Below are positions 47,201-59,371 of a stretch of 64,000 nt of DNA, one piece after another. The DNA is taken from assembly GCA_017311315.1 (NCBI GenBank), contig CM029632.1, positions 15,774,075 through 15,838,074 on the forward strand. Reading direction: 5' to 3'. A program made the translations under genes and the position numbers. Each line of letters opens with the position of its first letter. Position 1 is the stretch's first letter. The notes beneath the pieces were generated by a model, which was given only the letters and a program-made list of their open reading frames with translations, was not told where the DNA came from and did no database searches. The stretch is from Dendrocalamus latiflorus. Taxonomy: Eukaryota; Streptophyta; Magnoliopsida; Poales; Poaceae.

Positions 47201-47351
47201 ACCTCAGTATGCTCACTGCTCCCTCAGACCATCAGTGCTTTTTATTTGCTATGTGTTGATAATGTGTTGGATGATTCAGTAGGGGAAGTGATCAGTGATG
47301 TTGTTTGTTGTCATTAGTTTGTTCATTTGCTATTGGTTGTCCCGATTAGAT

Positions 47352-47510
47352 ATGGCATCTGGTGGTGGATTTGGAGGCTCAAGTGCATCGTGTAGCCCTG
47401 GTACTAGTGCGTGTCCTGGCTCATCCAGTGGAACTGCCTCAGCTAGGAGCATCCTAAATGTTGCTCGTGTGGTTATAAGGTATTCTCAATTCCTTATAAG
47501 AATTCATTAA
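47352..47510 (+). pseudogene. Truncated N-terminus of hAT transposase-like ORF
   Basis: ATG at 47352 opens MASGGGFGGSSASCSPGTSA and continues Ser/Gly-rich to about 47480, a low-complexity start seen in some grass hAT transposases (from memory, not verified). The BED finger and catalytic domain are absent: the frame leads straight into an (AT)n tract. This is a deletion remnant. Confidence 0.45.
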
Positions 47511-47530
47511 TTTCTTATTTTTTATCTTTG

Positions 47531-47652
<122 letters not shown>

Positions 47653-47900
47653 CAAAATCCACAATCGATCATGTCCTTCAAGTCGCACGTTGCTTTCTAC
47701 CACATCGTTTTAAACGAAGTTTCACCATAACAAACATTCCTCAAATTTCATTGCAAAGTGGTATAGGGAATTGATCCAATATGGATGGGATCATGAATAG
47801 TCATTGGTTTAGTTTAGTTTTTTGTATACTAATTCAAACTTGCTATCTATGGAAAAATATGGATAAAAGAAATAAGTATTTATCGGGGAAGACTCCGCAA

Positions 47901-47902
<2 letters not shown>

Positions 47903-47974
<72 letters not shown>
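47903..47974. repeat. (AT)n microsatellite, about 72 bp
   Basis: A second perfect AT tract, about 250 bp after the first and inside the same hAT element. Confidence 0.99.
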
Positions 47975-47978
<4 letters not shown>

Positions 47979-48251
47979 CACACGTATCGCCGTATCGGTG
48001 TTTTTAGGAAAATGGCGAATCGCGGTATCGCCGTATCGCGTATCCGTATCGGAGTATCTGGGTAACCTAGGCGAGAACGAGGAAGAAGGGCAGGGTGGGG
48101 GGAGATTGAGGCAGGCGGTGGCGGCAGGGGAGGAATAGGCAAGCAGCAGTAGTGAGAGGGGAGGAGGAGGTAGTATCAAGGATTGGTTCGCTGGAGGGCA
48201 TTGTTGGTGTCGAGGCGATGTCGGCGAGGCTGCGGGGGCATGGATGGAGGA

Positions 48252-48873
48252 GAGGCGATGGCGCTCGGGAGGCTGGGAGGTAGGGTTCGGTACTCCGTTC
48301 TTTAGTTAAGGGGATGGGGGAGTCGGCTGGATCGTTTGCTCTACATCCAGCGGCACAAAAATTTGATTGATTTTTTTATCCCAAAATCATTCGCCTGATA
48401 TATAGACAGACTCTTGTTATATAATTGTATTAGCTCTAGTATAAGTAATATGCAGACAATGCACCTTGCACCTTGAGTTTATTGGTCGGTATCAACTTTG
48501 ACCATGAAGCTTCAAATATGTGTCATTTCAAACCAAACCAACAAATGGATCTGATGGTCCTAGAGGCGATGGCGCTCGGGAGGCTGGGAGGTAGGGTTTG
48601 GTACTCCGTTCTTTAGTTAAGGGGATGGGGGAGTCGGCTGGATCGTTTGATCTGCATCCAGCAGCACAAAAATTCGATTGATTTTTTATCCCAAAATCAT
48701 TCGCTTGATATATAGACAGACTCTTGTTATATAATTGTATTAGCTCTAGTATAAGTAAGATATGCATACAATGCACCTTGTGCCTTGAGTTTATTGGTCG
48801 GTATCAACTTTGACCAGCAAGCTTCAAATATGTGTCCTTTCAAACCGAACCAACAACTGGATCTGATGGTCCC
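48252..48873. repeat. 311-bp tandem duplication
   Basis: Copies at 48252-48562 and 48563-48873, both starting GAGGCGATGGCGCTCGGGAG. They differ at roughly 15-20 positions and small indels. No open frame is conserved between them. Confidence 0.9.
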
Positions 48874-50007
48874 AGTTCGATATGTCCTCAACTCCATGGA
48901 AAAAAAGGACAATGATTTGTTACTATACAGATTTGAATTGTAATGAACCCTTCACCGTGACAGGCCTCCAAGCTATCGACGGTAGGTCTCTACCTTGCCA
49001 CTTGCCTTCTAGGCATCCGTTACTGGTGCGGCGGCCAAAGAATCATGATGGCATCAGTTAAGCATCAGGCTTTTTTTCTTTTGTAGAACGCTATTGGGCA
49101 AACTTCTTGTGATTCTCGCGATAATAAAAGCAAGTGTTATACGGAGGCATATGAACATATCATAATAACCTAAGATGCACTTAGGACATATACAATAATT
49201 TATCTCTTATGGTTATCTATAAAGTTTTCACCTCACTTAAACACAGCATTAAATACAACATCTTCAATAGTAAATATTTCATCTAACTATTTTTTACTAT
49301 GATCCGGTCGTTGATCTTACGAAATAATATAAAGAAAATGGTTAAAATCCTTAAGAGAGAACATGGATACTCTTTACTATTAGTGATATACGCTAGAGGT
49401 AATTATGGAGATGATTGTATCACTTCTATGTTTATGATCTTTTGAATAATATGTTATTTTGTCTCTTGAATAAATGTCTTTTATATTGATCAACAAGTAT
49501 GTGGCTTGTTCGTGGAACTCTTTATTCATGTTTAAATGTTATTCTAAATTGTCTCTGATCTTATATCATTATGTGGGACAATTATAATTTATATATCAGC
49601 ATATGTATTGATTGATGACCACGTTTCGCGGATCATGGATATGGGATATCAAATCAATAATGTGGACACATGTTAAAGAATATGATATTGGATTGACTCG
49701 CCATGAGACACTGCGGGAATTGTTATATTTTTAAGTGTCATTAGTTGATCTCATACATAATACATGTATAATCCTTAGATCTGATATTGTTATTGTTTTC
49801 TACATTTGTAATAGTTTACTTAGAGATTATCAAACACTACTCCATGACTAGGTGGTCATAAAAGTAGCTTTCGAGTTTACTATGAAACATACAGAGGAAT
49901 ATGAGCTATCAAGATAGAATTTGCCCCTTCTATATAACAAGAGAGATATCTCTGGATCACTCGATGTGGTTAGATTAAGGAGGTGCATGGTTATACTAAA
50001 TGTGGTT
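48874..50007. other. AT-rich region, no gene seen
   Basis: No repeat or gene was recognised. It may contain further decayed exons or introns of the kinesin remnant that starts at 50008, but I could not identify any. Confidence 0.35.
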
Positions 50008-50966
50008 GAGGAGTCAATCAAGGTTAGCATTAAATAGGAAAAGAAATCAAAATTCTCCTCGATTGTTCTGAAGCTTCGTGGGATTGAGGAGGTATGTTTT
50101 GTTCTTCGTTAAATGCTGCAAGCTGCATATTATTAACAGTACATTCCCACTCTAAATCTTGCTTACATCGGTTTTTATGGGATTTAATTTACATTTTGGG
50201 CATCTCTCTGGTTAACTTTTGTGGTGCATGTTGGTTCTGATGGGATCCTTTGCTTTATTACTGGCATGATTGCATCCTAGTACAGATTTTAGGTCATCAT
50301 ATCAAATTTAATGCGGCAAGCTAGGACATGTTATGCTGATCTCTTGGTACCACTGCCTGATGTGAATGCCTTGACATCTGTTTTAAACTTTTTGGGTGAA
50401 TGACTTTAATAGCTGATGGCATTGGGTGATTTGTACTAATATTATCATAATTGGACAGGAGACTTGGAAACAACATGTCACTGGAGGAAAGCTTTGGGAA
50501 ATTACCGAGGAAGCCAAGGCATTTTCAATCAGAGACAAGGCTTTGGCTGATCTCTTCGTTCACACACCAGCTGGTGAATTACAACGCCAAATCCAAGCAT
50601 GGCTTGCTGAGAACTTTGAGTTTCTATCTGTAACCGGTTATGTTGGTAGAGGAGCTACTGGGCAGCTTGAACTGTTGTCTACTGCTATTATTTATGGATG
50701 GATGGCTAGCCTTGGTACAGTGCAGCCCCCCACCACAGATGCTTTAGGCGAGCTGTTATCTGAGTACACGAAGCATGTTTACACATCACAGCTACAGCAC
50801 TTGAAGGTTTTATTTTTTTTTACCTGCCTCATCATCTGGTCCAATAATTTCAGTAAATCACAATATTGCAGGACATAGCTGGCACATTGGCAACAGAGAG
50901 AGGCTGATGATCCTGCTCATGTCAGTAAGCTACGTTCTGCTATGGGGTCTGTCAATCACAAAAGAA

Positions 50967-51208
50967 GGGCATGTTTGGCAACGGCTGCGGTTTATGACTT
51001 TTGGCTGAAATTTTTGAATTTTGACTGTTTATGGTACAGATTACAGAGAGATAGATACTCACTTGCGATTTTGGATGGTACAAATGTTGGGCTTTTAACG
51101 TGTACATCGTTTAACCTAAGACCCCGTCTTGAGAAAATACTCCGTTTAAAAGTTAGGTACTATAGCAAAAGCCAAAAGCCGCTAGCTTTGGAGGAAAAGA
51201 ACAGGCCC
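50967..51208. mobile_element. 242-bp MITE, copy B, in the kinesin remnant
   Basis: The same family and exactly the same length as 175-416, starting GGGCATGTTTGG and ending GAACAGGCCC, with a 3-bp TSD GAA on both sides. It inserted at the 3' end of a kinesin exon, next to its splice donor. Confidence 0.8.
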
Positions 51209-52265
51209 GAAGAATGGTTCCTGCTTCTCCCTCAATTTTTCATCTTCTTTCTACCTGTTGTACGTGCCAGATTTCTCAAATTTATGTGCTCCTATCTATA
51301 GAATAAAGAACAGAAACACGCACAATGTCTGTAGTTCAGATTTTGGTGATGGAATAAGTTTTTTCCTCCTTGCTCCTTAATTCAAATGTTAATGTGAAAT
51401 TTTCATTCTTTAAACTTTCAAGAGGCTTATGAATGCTAGTGGCAAGTCCTTGGATTCATGTTGATGTATGGCATATAATCATATTTCTGCATTCATTTCG
51501 TAGCTTAGTACACTTAGATTATCTCAGTGGACATTTGTACTCATGGCATCCCAATCGTGTCATACTCTTATCAGATCATGCAACAAATGAGAACTGATAC
51601 TGCCTTGTTAACCAAAGAAGAAGGTGGTTCGCCTATCCGAAATCCTCTGACTGCTGCTGAAGATGCATGACTAGCATCTCTCATATCTTTAGACAACATT
51701 CTAAAACAGGTCAAGGTCTGATGCTATCCATTCATCACTAGTTGTCTTGCTTTTTTATGTTTCACTGGGACACGTGTTTACTAACTAGCCATAGTTGTTC
51801 ACTTTCGAACATCAGGAAGTAACGAGACAAAGCTCTGCAAGACCATTGAGAAAATCAAAGAAAGCATTGCTAGAATCATTGGATGACCTCTTGGCGCAGA
51901 TGCTTTCTCTTCTTGATATTGATCATTCGTGTGCTCAGAAGCAGATCATGGAGGCACGGAAAGTTGTAGAGGTATGTACATTGTCTCTTGGAATCTTTGC
52001 CTTGAAAGAAAAAGAATAAATACCACCCTTTAAATGGGTTATGATAAAATGACATTGAATATTATGTCTCAGTGAGCTAGTTTTCCCTACATCCTAGGTC
52101 ACTGTTGTAAGAGGAGGGTAAGTGGGCTGTCCTGATTGTCACTTCTCGGTTTCTCTACAGATGCAAAATTTGTCTGTCCAACTTTACGTATCTCTAATCT
52201 AAGTTAATTATCATTATTCTCCATGAGTTTCTGGACAGATACTAGGATCTGACATTACCTATATA

Positions 52266-52529
52266 CTCCCTCCGCCCCATAATACAAGTCCTCCTTCTTG
52301 GGAAGTATCATCCCATAATATAAATTTATTGTGAAAAATCAAAGATGTAGTTATTAAATATTTCCACCATGTACCCTTACTTTAATATTGAAAAAATGAG
52401 TGAGTGGTTGTAGAATAACATTTAATAAAGGTATGTATGGTTCAATGGTATTAACTTTTTCTTAAATTGAATATCTCCTTGGTCTGTGCGTATGGTGGTC
52501 TTTGGACTTATATTATGCGACAAAGGGAG
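52266..52529. mobile_element. Stowaway MITE in a kinesin intron
   Basis: A 264-bp element starting CTCCCTCCGCCCCATAATA and ending TTATGCGACAAAGGGAG, flanked by TA on both sides. These are the ends and TSD of the Stowaway (Tc1/mariner) family of grasses. Confidence 0.88.
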
Positions 52530-53217
52530 TATTTCACAATACTTTTGCATGAAATCCTAGCTTTCTGATTGGTGATAGTAATGAATAGTTAAGACACCTC
52601 ATATGCTACTATTGCCTTTTCAATATAGCTTATGCGTTGCGAGAGTTAGGGTTGTGTCCTCAATTTGCTTATTCATTGCGAGAGTTAGGATTGTGTCAGG
52701 CTGACAGCACATTGGGCACGATGAAGCCCAAACACCATTCTCAGCTATATTCCTTCAATTTTAGCTGATGCAATACTACCATGTACATATACAGTCACTG
52801 CAAGGATCCTGCTCCGGATCCTAATTCGAATTCCAACACATTTGGACAGAGCGAAGTTGGAACGAACTGCAGTTCAACACTGGAACAGCAGCCCCTTTCA
52901 CCATAAAATGCGGAGCAAATTCAATCTGTGAACTGGTCATCAAGGCTGATCAACAAGTTCAGGAACATAAAGGTGGTGAGATAATCCATGTTATTCCAAG
53001 ACCATCAGTTCTTGCAGACATGAGCTTTGAGGAAATAAAAAGGCGTGTTTGAGCAGTTGCCAGAAGCAGTCAGCTTGCTTGCGCTGGCACGAACAGCTGA
53101 TGGTACAAGAGCCGGTATTCTAGACTGTACAGAACTTTAGCTAGCAAAGTACCGGCCTTAAAAGACATTGTTGCGGAGATGGAGAGAGGTGGTGTTTTCA
53201 AGGATGTCAGATCATAG

Positions 53218-54378
53218 TTTAGTTCATTTGTAGAGTTATATAAAATGTTGTATATGGATGCCATTTGAGGGCAGCCCTTGTAACCTTTTTTGTTTATACT
53301 ATGTGCAAGCCTATGTTGTAAAATTATTTTTTTGGTCAAGAGAGTTTGTAAAATTATTGTTTTGGTCTATAGAGTTACCTTTTCTCTCTGCCTGTCATAT
53401 TATGGATGCTTGATGGTTTCAAAATACAAGGTAGCTGTAGTTGATAAATGTTTGTGCAATGCTAAATTTTTTAATAAACTTTCTCAATGTTTTTGGCTAT
53501 TTCTGTCATGCATACACGGTCTGCTATTTTGAATTTTTTGTTTCTGAGGCCAAGTAGTTCTTTTCTGATCGGCCCTACAGATTTACTTATAAAAATGGAA
53601 CTCGTTTCAAATGTGTTGATTTCTAATGTGACCGGGGCATAGTTGACTCAATGCACATATTATAAACTGCTGAAAAGGCATTACTTTAACAAGAAAAATC
53701 TAACCTTATCATATAAACATCTCACAGGCCATTCCCATTTCTCGTGAGCCAGGCGTCCGAAAGAAGGCATGCCCAGAAAGAAATCCACAAGGTGGCAAAA
53801 CTTTTAAAAGTTCTCAATATATCTATGACTTCTGACTAAAGGTAGCATCAAATGCAATTATGCATAATTCGTCGTGAAATTGTATGTACTAGCACGCTAA
53901 GTTGGCAGCTTGTGATGTTAACCGGCCGGCTAGACGTTGGACGAGGCTTTGGCAAGTTGGATGGCTATATTAGGCCTATTTGAAACACATGACTTCTTTT
54001 TAAAATTCTGCAGAAATTAAACTGTTCTCGATGAGAATTCTGTAAAATTTTCCAAACAGGAACTTATCTGCTAAACCACTCGTAGCACACGCACACCTTG
54101 CAACATCTTCTACTGTTCTACAGAGTCTCGCTTCGCTGAAGCATGTCATAGTTGCCTGCAAGCCTACAACTGCAGTTCGGATTTTTGTACCCAGGCCACC
54201 TTCCACTTCGCCGATTCGGCTCTACAGCATCCTCCTGCCCTCCCTGCCGCCGCCGCAGCCTCCCTCCTTGCTGGCGCCGCCGTATCATCCATCCTCGCAA
54301 CCCGCGCCGCCGTCGCCCTCCGGCTCGATTCGGTGCACAGAAGGTGCTTCCTTGGGGCACAGCGTTTCCTGGACGGCG
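53218..54378. other. Intergenic region upstream of MED6
   Basis: The first part is AT-rich and probably the old 3' UTR of the kinesin remnant. GC content rises after about 54150, consistent with the MED6 promoter and 5' UTR. No TATA box was assigned. Confidence 0.45.
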
Positions 54379-57300
54379 ATGTCAGCGACGCCGCTCCCCC
54401 CACCGCCCCCGGGCGACAGCGCGGCCGCGCTCCCGCCCCCGCCGGGCACGGACATGACGGGGATCTGCTTCCGCGACCAGCTCTGGCTCAACACCTACCC
54501 GCTCGATCGCAACCTCGTCTTCGACTACTTCGCCCTCTCCCCCTTCTACGACATCACCTGCAACAACGAGTCCCTCCGCTCTCGCCAAATCCACCCCCTC
54601 GACATGACCGACCTCACGTAAAACCCTAGCCCTCCCCATCTCTCCCCAATTCGCAAGAAGCGGAGGTTGGTTACTAGCGTTGTCCCGTTCTCTGTGGTGG
54701 TCGCAGGAAGATGACCGGGATGGAGTACGTGCTGAGCGACGTGATGGAGCCGCACCTGTTCGTGATGCGCAAGCAGAAGCGGGAGAGCCCCGAGAAAGCC
54801 CACGCCATGCTCGCCTACTACATCCTCGACGGCTCCATCTACCAGGCGCCCCAGCTCTGCAACGTCTTCGCCTCCCGCATCGTAAAGCCTCCCCTCTTTT
54901 TTACTTAAATTTGTGCAATGGGATTTTAGTTCCTGTGTTCACCAACTAGCAATGCGATGATAATGCGGTATAGTTGTTTTTAGTTTGTTGAGCGTTGCAA
55001 TTTGTGGACATTTTCGGTGGATTTTACCAATCTAAGTGCAGATTTTAGGTCGCTTGTGACTTTTTTCCCCTTGTATTGTTCTTGTAACATTTCAGAGTAG
55101 GGCTATGCATCACATATCGAAAGCATTTTCTACGGCAAGCTCAAAGTTGGAGAAAATTGGGAATGGTATGGTCGTCACATCTTACATGTTTCTTACATTC
55201 TTCTTTGTTTTTACCTGTTTCTCACATAGTCGCATGGTAATATATGATTGCGAGTTTGAGAACTTCACCTCTCAACAGACATTGAGATAAAAATTTTGGC
55301 CAAATAATTGTTGTATTGTCAGTGAAATACTTTTGTGGAATATTCTGCTGATCTCATGAATTGTGGTTCTCTCAAACTTGAAAAACTGAAACTAACAAGG
55401 AGTGGCACTATTGTTCAGGATAAATGTGGTCATTGATTCGTGATTAGGTCCGTAAAAAGGTAGATCTATACATTTTCTGGAGGAATTGTGACTATGTACC
55501 TCTAAAGTACTGTATTTATAAATAAACTCATTTAAAATTGTAGAATGAACAGACCCCCCCCCCCCCCGGGGCCGGAAAGATGGTAACTCTAAAAATCTAC
55601 CCCTGTACTGTTACAGCACTGATGAATTTAACTTCTTTTTTGGATTGAAAAGAGGATTTTTTTTAGAGGTAGATGTAGGCCTTTTTCATATTTTAGTGGT
55701 AGATATATGCAACTCTCGGAACTCCGGAGGTACATAATTATACAAGTAGGAACCTTTATGGTTTTCTAAGAGAGTTTAAAGCTCTAAGCAAGAACTTGGA
55801 TCTATTTTCCTGATTTTCTGTGTTTTGGCTGGCAGTTTGCTATCGTTTTCTTTTGACATTACTGGAATTGTTTCATTATTACAGTATCACTATTCTCTGG
55901 TAATGTGCCTTGGGTTTCAAAATATTCTTTAGGCCTCTTATGGTTCTCTAAGGGTGTGTTTGGATGCTAGGATGACCCAGGGATGGAATGGTCCCGTTCC
56001 AATTTTGAGGTCATCCAGCTGTTTGGATTGTGGTATGGGGGAGAATAGAATGGAAGCAAATGGTCCCTCCCAAAGGAATATTCCTCAAAAATTCGGTATC
56101 ATGCCATTCCACAAAAAATCCCGGACGACTCCATCCCACAGAAAACGGGCGGCGACTCCAGATCTAGATCCGGGCGGGGACCCGCGCGAGCGGCGGCGCG
56201 GAGGCCCGCGGCGGGCGGCGTCGCGGGAGGTCGGGCGGCGTCTCGGGAGGTCGGGCGGCGTCTCGGGAGGTCGGGCGGCGTCGCGGGAGGTCGGACGCGG
56301 GCGGCGGCGCGGGAGGCCGGGCGCGGGCAGCGGCGCAGGAGATCGGGTGCGGGAGGTCGGGCGCGGCCGGCGGCGCTTGAGGCCGGCGCGGGCGGCGGCC
56401 AAGGAGGCCTGCGTGGGCGCGACTGAGGCCGGCGGGAGCTCCAGTGAAGGTTCCATTCCACCAACCAAACAAGAGACGGAATGGTTCCATTCTTCTCCAT
56501 CCCACTAACCAAACAAAAAATAGAACCATCCCATACTATGAACCAAACACATGAACGGAACCATCCCGTTCCATCCCAACCCAAAAAACTGGAATCATCC
56601 CATCCTATTCCTTCCCATTCCACCAACCAAACACATCCTAAGAGTATAGGGCCTTTTTATCAAGGAACTTGTTTTAGTTACTACTTTGTGGATTGGAAGT
56701 GACCAGATGTAATTATTTGTGAGTTCCTATGAATTGGCACACCGTTTCAGAGCTTATTGTTGAATGCAGATCAACACTGTCTACTCACAGATCATCGCAT
56801 AGACTATCTTGAAAGCATTATCCATACCTATTACCTAGTAACTAAAACAGGGAGTTGTGTTGATGATCGTTTGTGTCTAAGCTGGAGCTCGGAACACAAA
56901 CAAAAATTTAAAAGCAATGCTTGATGAAAAGACTACTCCTTAACTTGACACATTGACAATGCTTAATAATGATATTTGGCCTTGGTCATGCAAGATCACT
57001 TGCATGAAATAGTTGCTACTGTAATTCAAAAATCACCTGTTGCTTATGATACAAGCTATATCCATTTAAGTTATGTGTTTTTGCTTTGCCATGATTTGCA
57101 AAACAAAAACAGAATCACTGGAATCTATTTCTGTACTTGACAGTGGAAGCTGAGTCTGATGCGGCAGCTTCTGAATCAAAGACCCAAAAGGAAGCAATTG
57201 ACTTGAAGGAGTTGAAACGAGTTGATCATATCCTCGTATCTTTGCAACGGAAGGTAATATCAACCTTTTTGTGCAACGAATGTCTAATGTAGATAGCAAA

Positions 57301-57690
57301 CCTTACCTCCTGTTACATTGCACCGTGGACGTGGTAGATAATAGTAGCCATTAGACAAACGAGCAAAACTTGTGTAATGCATCCTGGACTAACATTTCGC
57401 GGAGCTTTTTCTAACTACAGGCGAGTTTTGCCGTCAAAGAGTTCATTAGTATTTGTGATCTCGTCAACCTGTTTTGTCAAACCATGCGTTAATTACTTTC
57501 AAACTTCTGACATCTTTTTTTGCAGCTCCCTCCTGCTCCTCCCCCTCCACCTTTTCCGGAGGGCTATGTCCCACCATCTGCATCAGAACAGGAGAAAGTG
57601 CCGGATGATCTGCTCGCCTCAGAGGCACTGCCTCCCCAAATCGACCCTATCATTGATCAAGGCCCTGCAAAAAGACCAAGATTCCAGTGA
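54379..57690 (+). CDS. MED6: Mediator complex subunit 6 (MED6), five exons
   Basis: A head-module subunit of the Mediator complex, which links transcription factors to RNA polymerase II in the nucleus. The exons are 54379-54617, 54707-54881, 55096-55165, 57144-57253 and 57526-57690, all with GT..AG borders and matching phases, giving 252 aa. The proline-rich start (MSATPLPPPPPGD) is followed by the Med6 domain: ICFRDQLWLNTYPLDRNLVF, DYFALSPFYDITCNNE, KMTGMEYVLSDVMEPHLFV, AYYILDGSIYQAPQLCNVFA and HHISKAFSTASSKLEKIGN. A Lys-rich linker (KELKRVDHILVSLQRK) leads to a Pro-rich tail ending AKRPRFQ. The length matches plant MED6 (about 250 aa). Exon 1 is very GC-rich, as usual in grasses. Intron 3 (1978 bp) contains a Harbinger-type insertion. 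It appears intact. Confidence 0.95.
55952..56638. mobile_element. Harbinger/Tourist-like element in MED6 intron 3
   Basis: 687 bp, flanked by TAA on both sides (55949-55951 and 56639-56641). The ends GGGTGTGTTTGG and, inverted, GGATGTGTTTGG fit PIF/Harbinger. The subterminal parts carry many CCATCCCA/GGGATGG words in both orientations. The centre (56170-56420) is extremely GC-rich and built from a GGTCGGGCGGCGTCKCGGGA repeat of 20 bp. The GC-rich frames there are not genes. Confidence 0.82.
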
Positions 57691-58513
57691 GAGATTGTAT
57701 TGTCAAGTTATATCCGACTGACATGACGACGGCCTGTATTGCAAGTTGATAAAAGTAGAGTTTTGTAATTCCGGAAGTTCCAAATGTTTTTGCGAATGTA
57801 GACTGTGCCTTCCGCCGCAATGGTTATTTAAAGGCGAAAACTGAATCAAACCCTTCACGCATGGTACCTCTCGGGGACAACGTGCAAGTTGGTCCAATAT
57901 ATGTGATTAGGTGTTACTGACTGTTTCCCTTGACCTACTGAGCAAAAGTATTTATGAAGTGATGGTATTTATACAGATGAAAGGTGATACGTGGTGCATC
58001 ATGCACCGGCGTAATGAGGTGGAATGCATGCTCACGGGTCACGGCGGCGTGTGCGTTTTGTAGCTGACACCTCGACAGTCGTCACGTAAGGACTATGTCA
58101 GCTTAGCTATTGCACGGACGAGGAGGCTCACACACAAGCAGTTGCGCCAAATTAACGCGCCCCAATTTGATTGTTGCGCTGTCTGCATTTGTAAAACGTG
58201 GGAACAGCTTACTGTAGGGACAGGTGTCATTCGACTCGCGCGATCCTCCTACGATCTTTTTATGATCAGAGTATCAGATATTCAAGTGCGTACGAAACTA
58301 GATACACGTATGACATATGCATCGAATACGGAGGAAGATATATAGGTCCTCCCGTCTTGCTCAGGAGTACGTAGGACCATTAATTAACGCCAAGAGGAGC
58401 TCTTCAGCTTGAAGTCAATAATACGGGGGACAGGGTATCACTTCTTCAGCTTAACCTCCTTCGTACAACTTCATTTATTATGTCATTAATAACCTTTTAC
58501 AGTATTTTAAATA
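57691..58513. other. MED6 3' flank and intergenic sequence
   Basis: The first about 200 bp are probably the MED6 3' UTR. No other gene or repeat was recognised. Confidence 0.45.
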
Positions 58514-58795
58514 CTACTCGCTCTTATCATAAGAGGTAGTTAGTTGTTTTGGGTTACCTGTAGTCCAATGTTATAAACTTTAGCTATCGATTTTTTAAAA
58601 TATTTATATTAAACATATAAAAATAATATATATATATTTATCTTGAAAAGTAATTTTACATTATTATAATTTTATTATATTTATAAAAAATATTACATTA
58701 AAAATAAGTGACCAAAATTATATTTTAAAGATTATATTGATGTCTAAAATATTTTTTTTCTGTGACTGGACAGAGTATCTGTTAGAACGAGTGAG
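58514..58795. mobile_element. Stowaway-like MITE
   Basis: 282 bp flanked by TA. The ends CTACTCGCTCTTATCATAAG and, inverted, CTCACTCGTTCTAACAGATA are imperfect inverted repeats, and the centre is AT-rich. TSD and size fit Stowaway, although the TIRs are diverged from the usual CTCCCTCC. Confidence 0.5.
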
Positions 58796-58929
58796 TAATT
58801 TATAATACCAAGAAAGTACTTGTGCTACAACGAGGAGTCCAATTAGTGACCATCCGCTGCTAAGCCAAGCGAAGGACACACCTGTCTTCCTCTTTTTCTA
58901 TATGTACGTAGATTATAGAAACTATTGCA

Positions 58930-59106
58930 AGAGGATGACAAAGTGTTTAAGAGTAAAAATATTGCTTCTCATTAATCAATAATGAATCTGTACATTGCTT
59001 TATATAGATGATGAATAGGTAGAATAAAAGGTGCCTTTATGGAAAGGCATCTGTACATTTTGTTATAACTGTACATTGGGCAGTTGATTGTAACTGGTGT
59101 TTAACA
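58930..59106 (-). mobile_element. 3' LTR of the second Ty1/copia element (approximate)
   Basis: The inner edge is well placed: TGTTTAACA at 59106 is followed by CTCCCCCTT (59107-59115), the polypurine tract read in reverse, and the minus-strand LTR would begin TGTTAAACACC. The outer edge near 58930 is a guess. A short LTR of roughly 180 bp is implied. The partner LTR lies beyond the window. Confidence 0.5.
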
Positions 59107-59371
59107 CTCCCCCTTGACCAATGTGTCTTCACATGATCACCTTGATTCATCATCTTGGAAAACTCCTTTAAAACCCAGTGGGAAAATTTAAGGAGAAAAA
59201 CGATATGGCATATATTTGATTATATCTCTTTAAAAACCCCTGTGGGAAAATAGAGATATATTTATAATTACGTTGTCATATTGCCTCATTAAAAATCTTG
59301 ATGAGAAACCTTAGAGAGAAAACTCATAAAGGGAAAAATAGTATAATATTTATATTTGAACGGGTTAAGTC
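59107..59371 (-). mobile_element. Copia element: polypurine tract and post-pol region
   Basis: Polypurine tract (59107-59115 on the plus strand), followed by a stretch without open frame up to the end of RNase H. Phrases such as AACCCAGTGGGAAAA and AACCCCTGTGGGAAAA form short direct repeats. Confidence 0.6.

Larger units (their letters stand above)
50008..53217 (+). pseudogene. C-terminal remnant of a KCA-type KIN-14 kinesin gene
   Basis: Exon-like blocks are 50008-50091 (KKSKFSSIVLKLRGIEE), 50459-50806 (ETWKQHVTGGKLWEI, FVHTPAGELQRQIQAWLAEN, GATGQLELLSTAIIYGW), 50872-about 50966, 51575-51715, 51816-51971 (TRQSSARPLRKSKK, MEARKVVE) and about 52805-53217. They follow the C-terminal region of plant KCA/KAC kinesins (KIN-14), which are involved in chloroplast positioning and actin or phragmoplast functions. 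Lesions: TAG at 50035, a one-base insertion near 50899, TGA at 51668 in place of the family Arg codon, at least two one-base frameshifts in the last exon, and a MITE at the end of the third block. The motor domain and N-terminal half are absent. It is a truncated, non-functional copy; a functional paralogue should exist elsewhere. Confidence 0.88.

Noticed and set aside
46585..47317. 205- and 210-codon frames on opposite strands of the hAT leader
   Set aside because: Both come from the same GC-rich tandem repeats (CGCCCGCCGGTCTGCC) and have no protein similarity.
56085..56626. Proline/arginine-rich proteins encoded in MED6 intron 3
   Set aside because: GC-rich repeat core of the Harbinger-type element, with open frames on both strands by composition.
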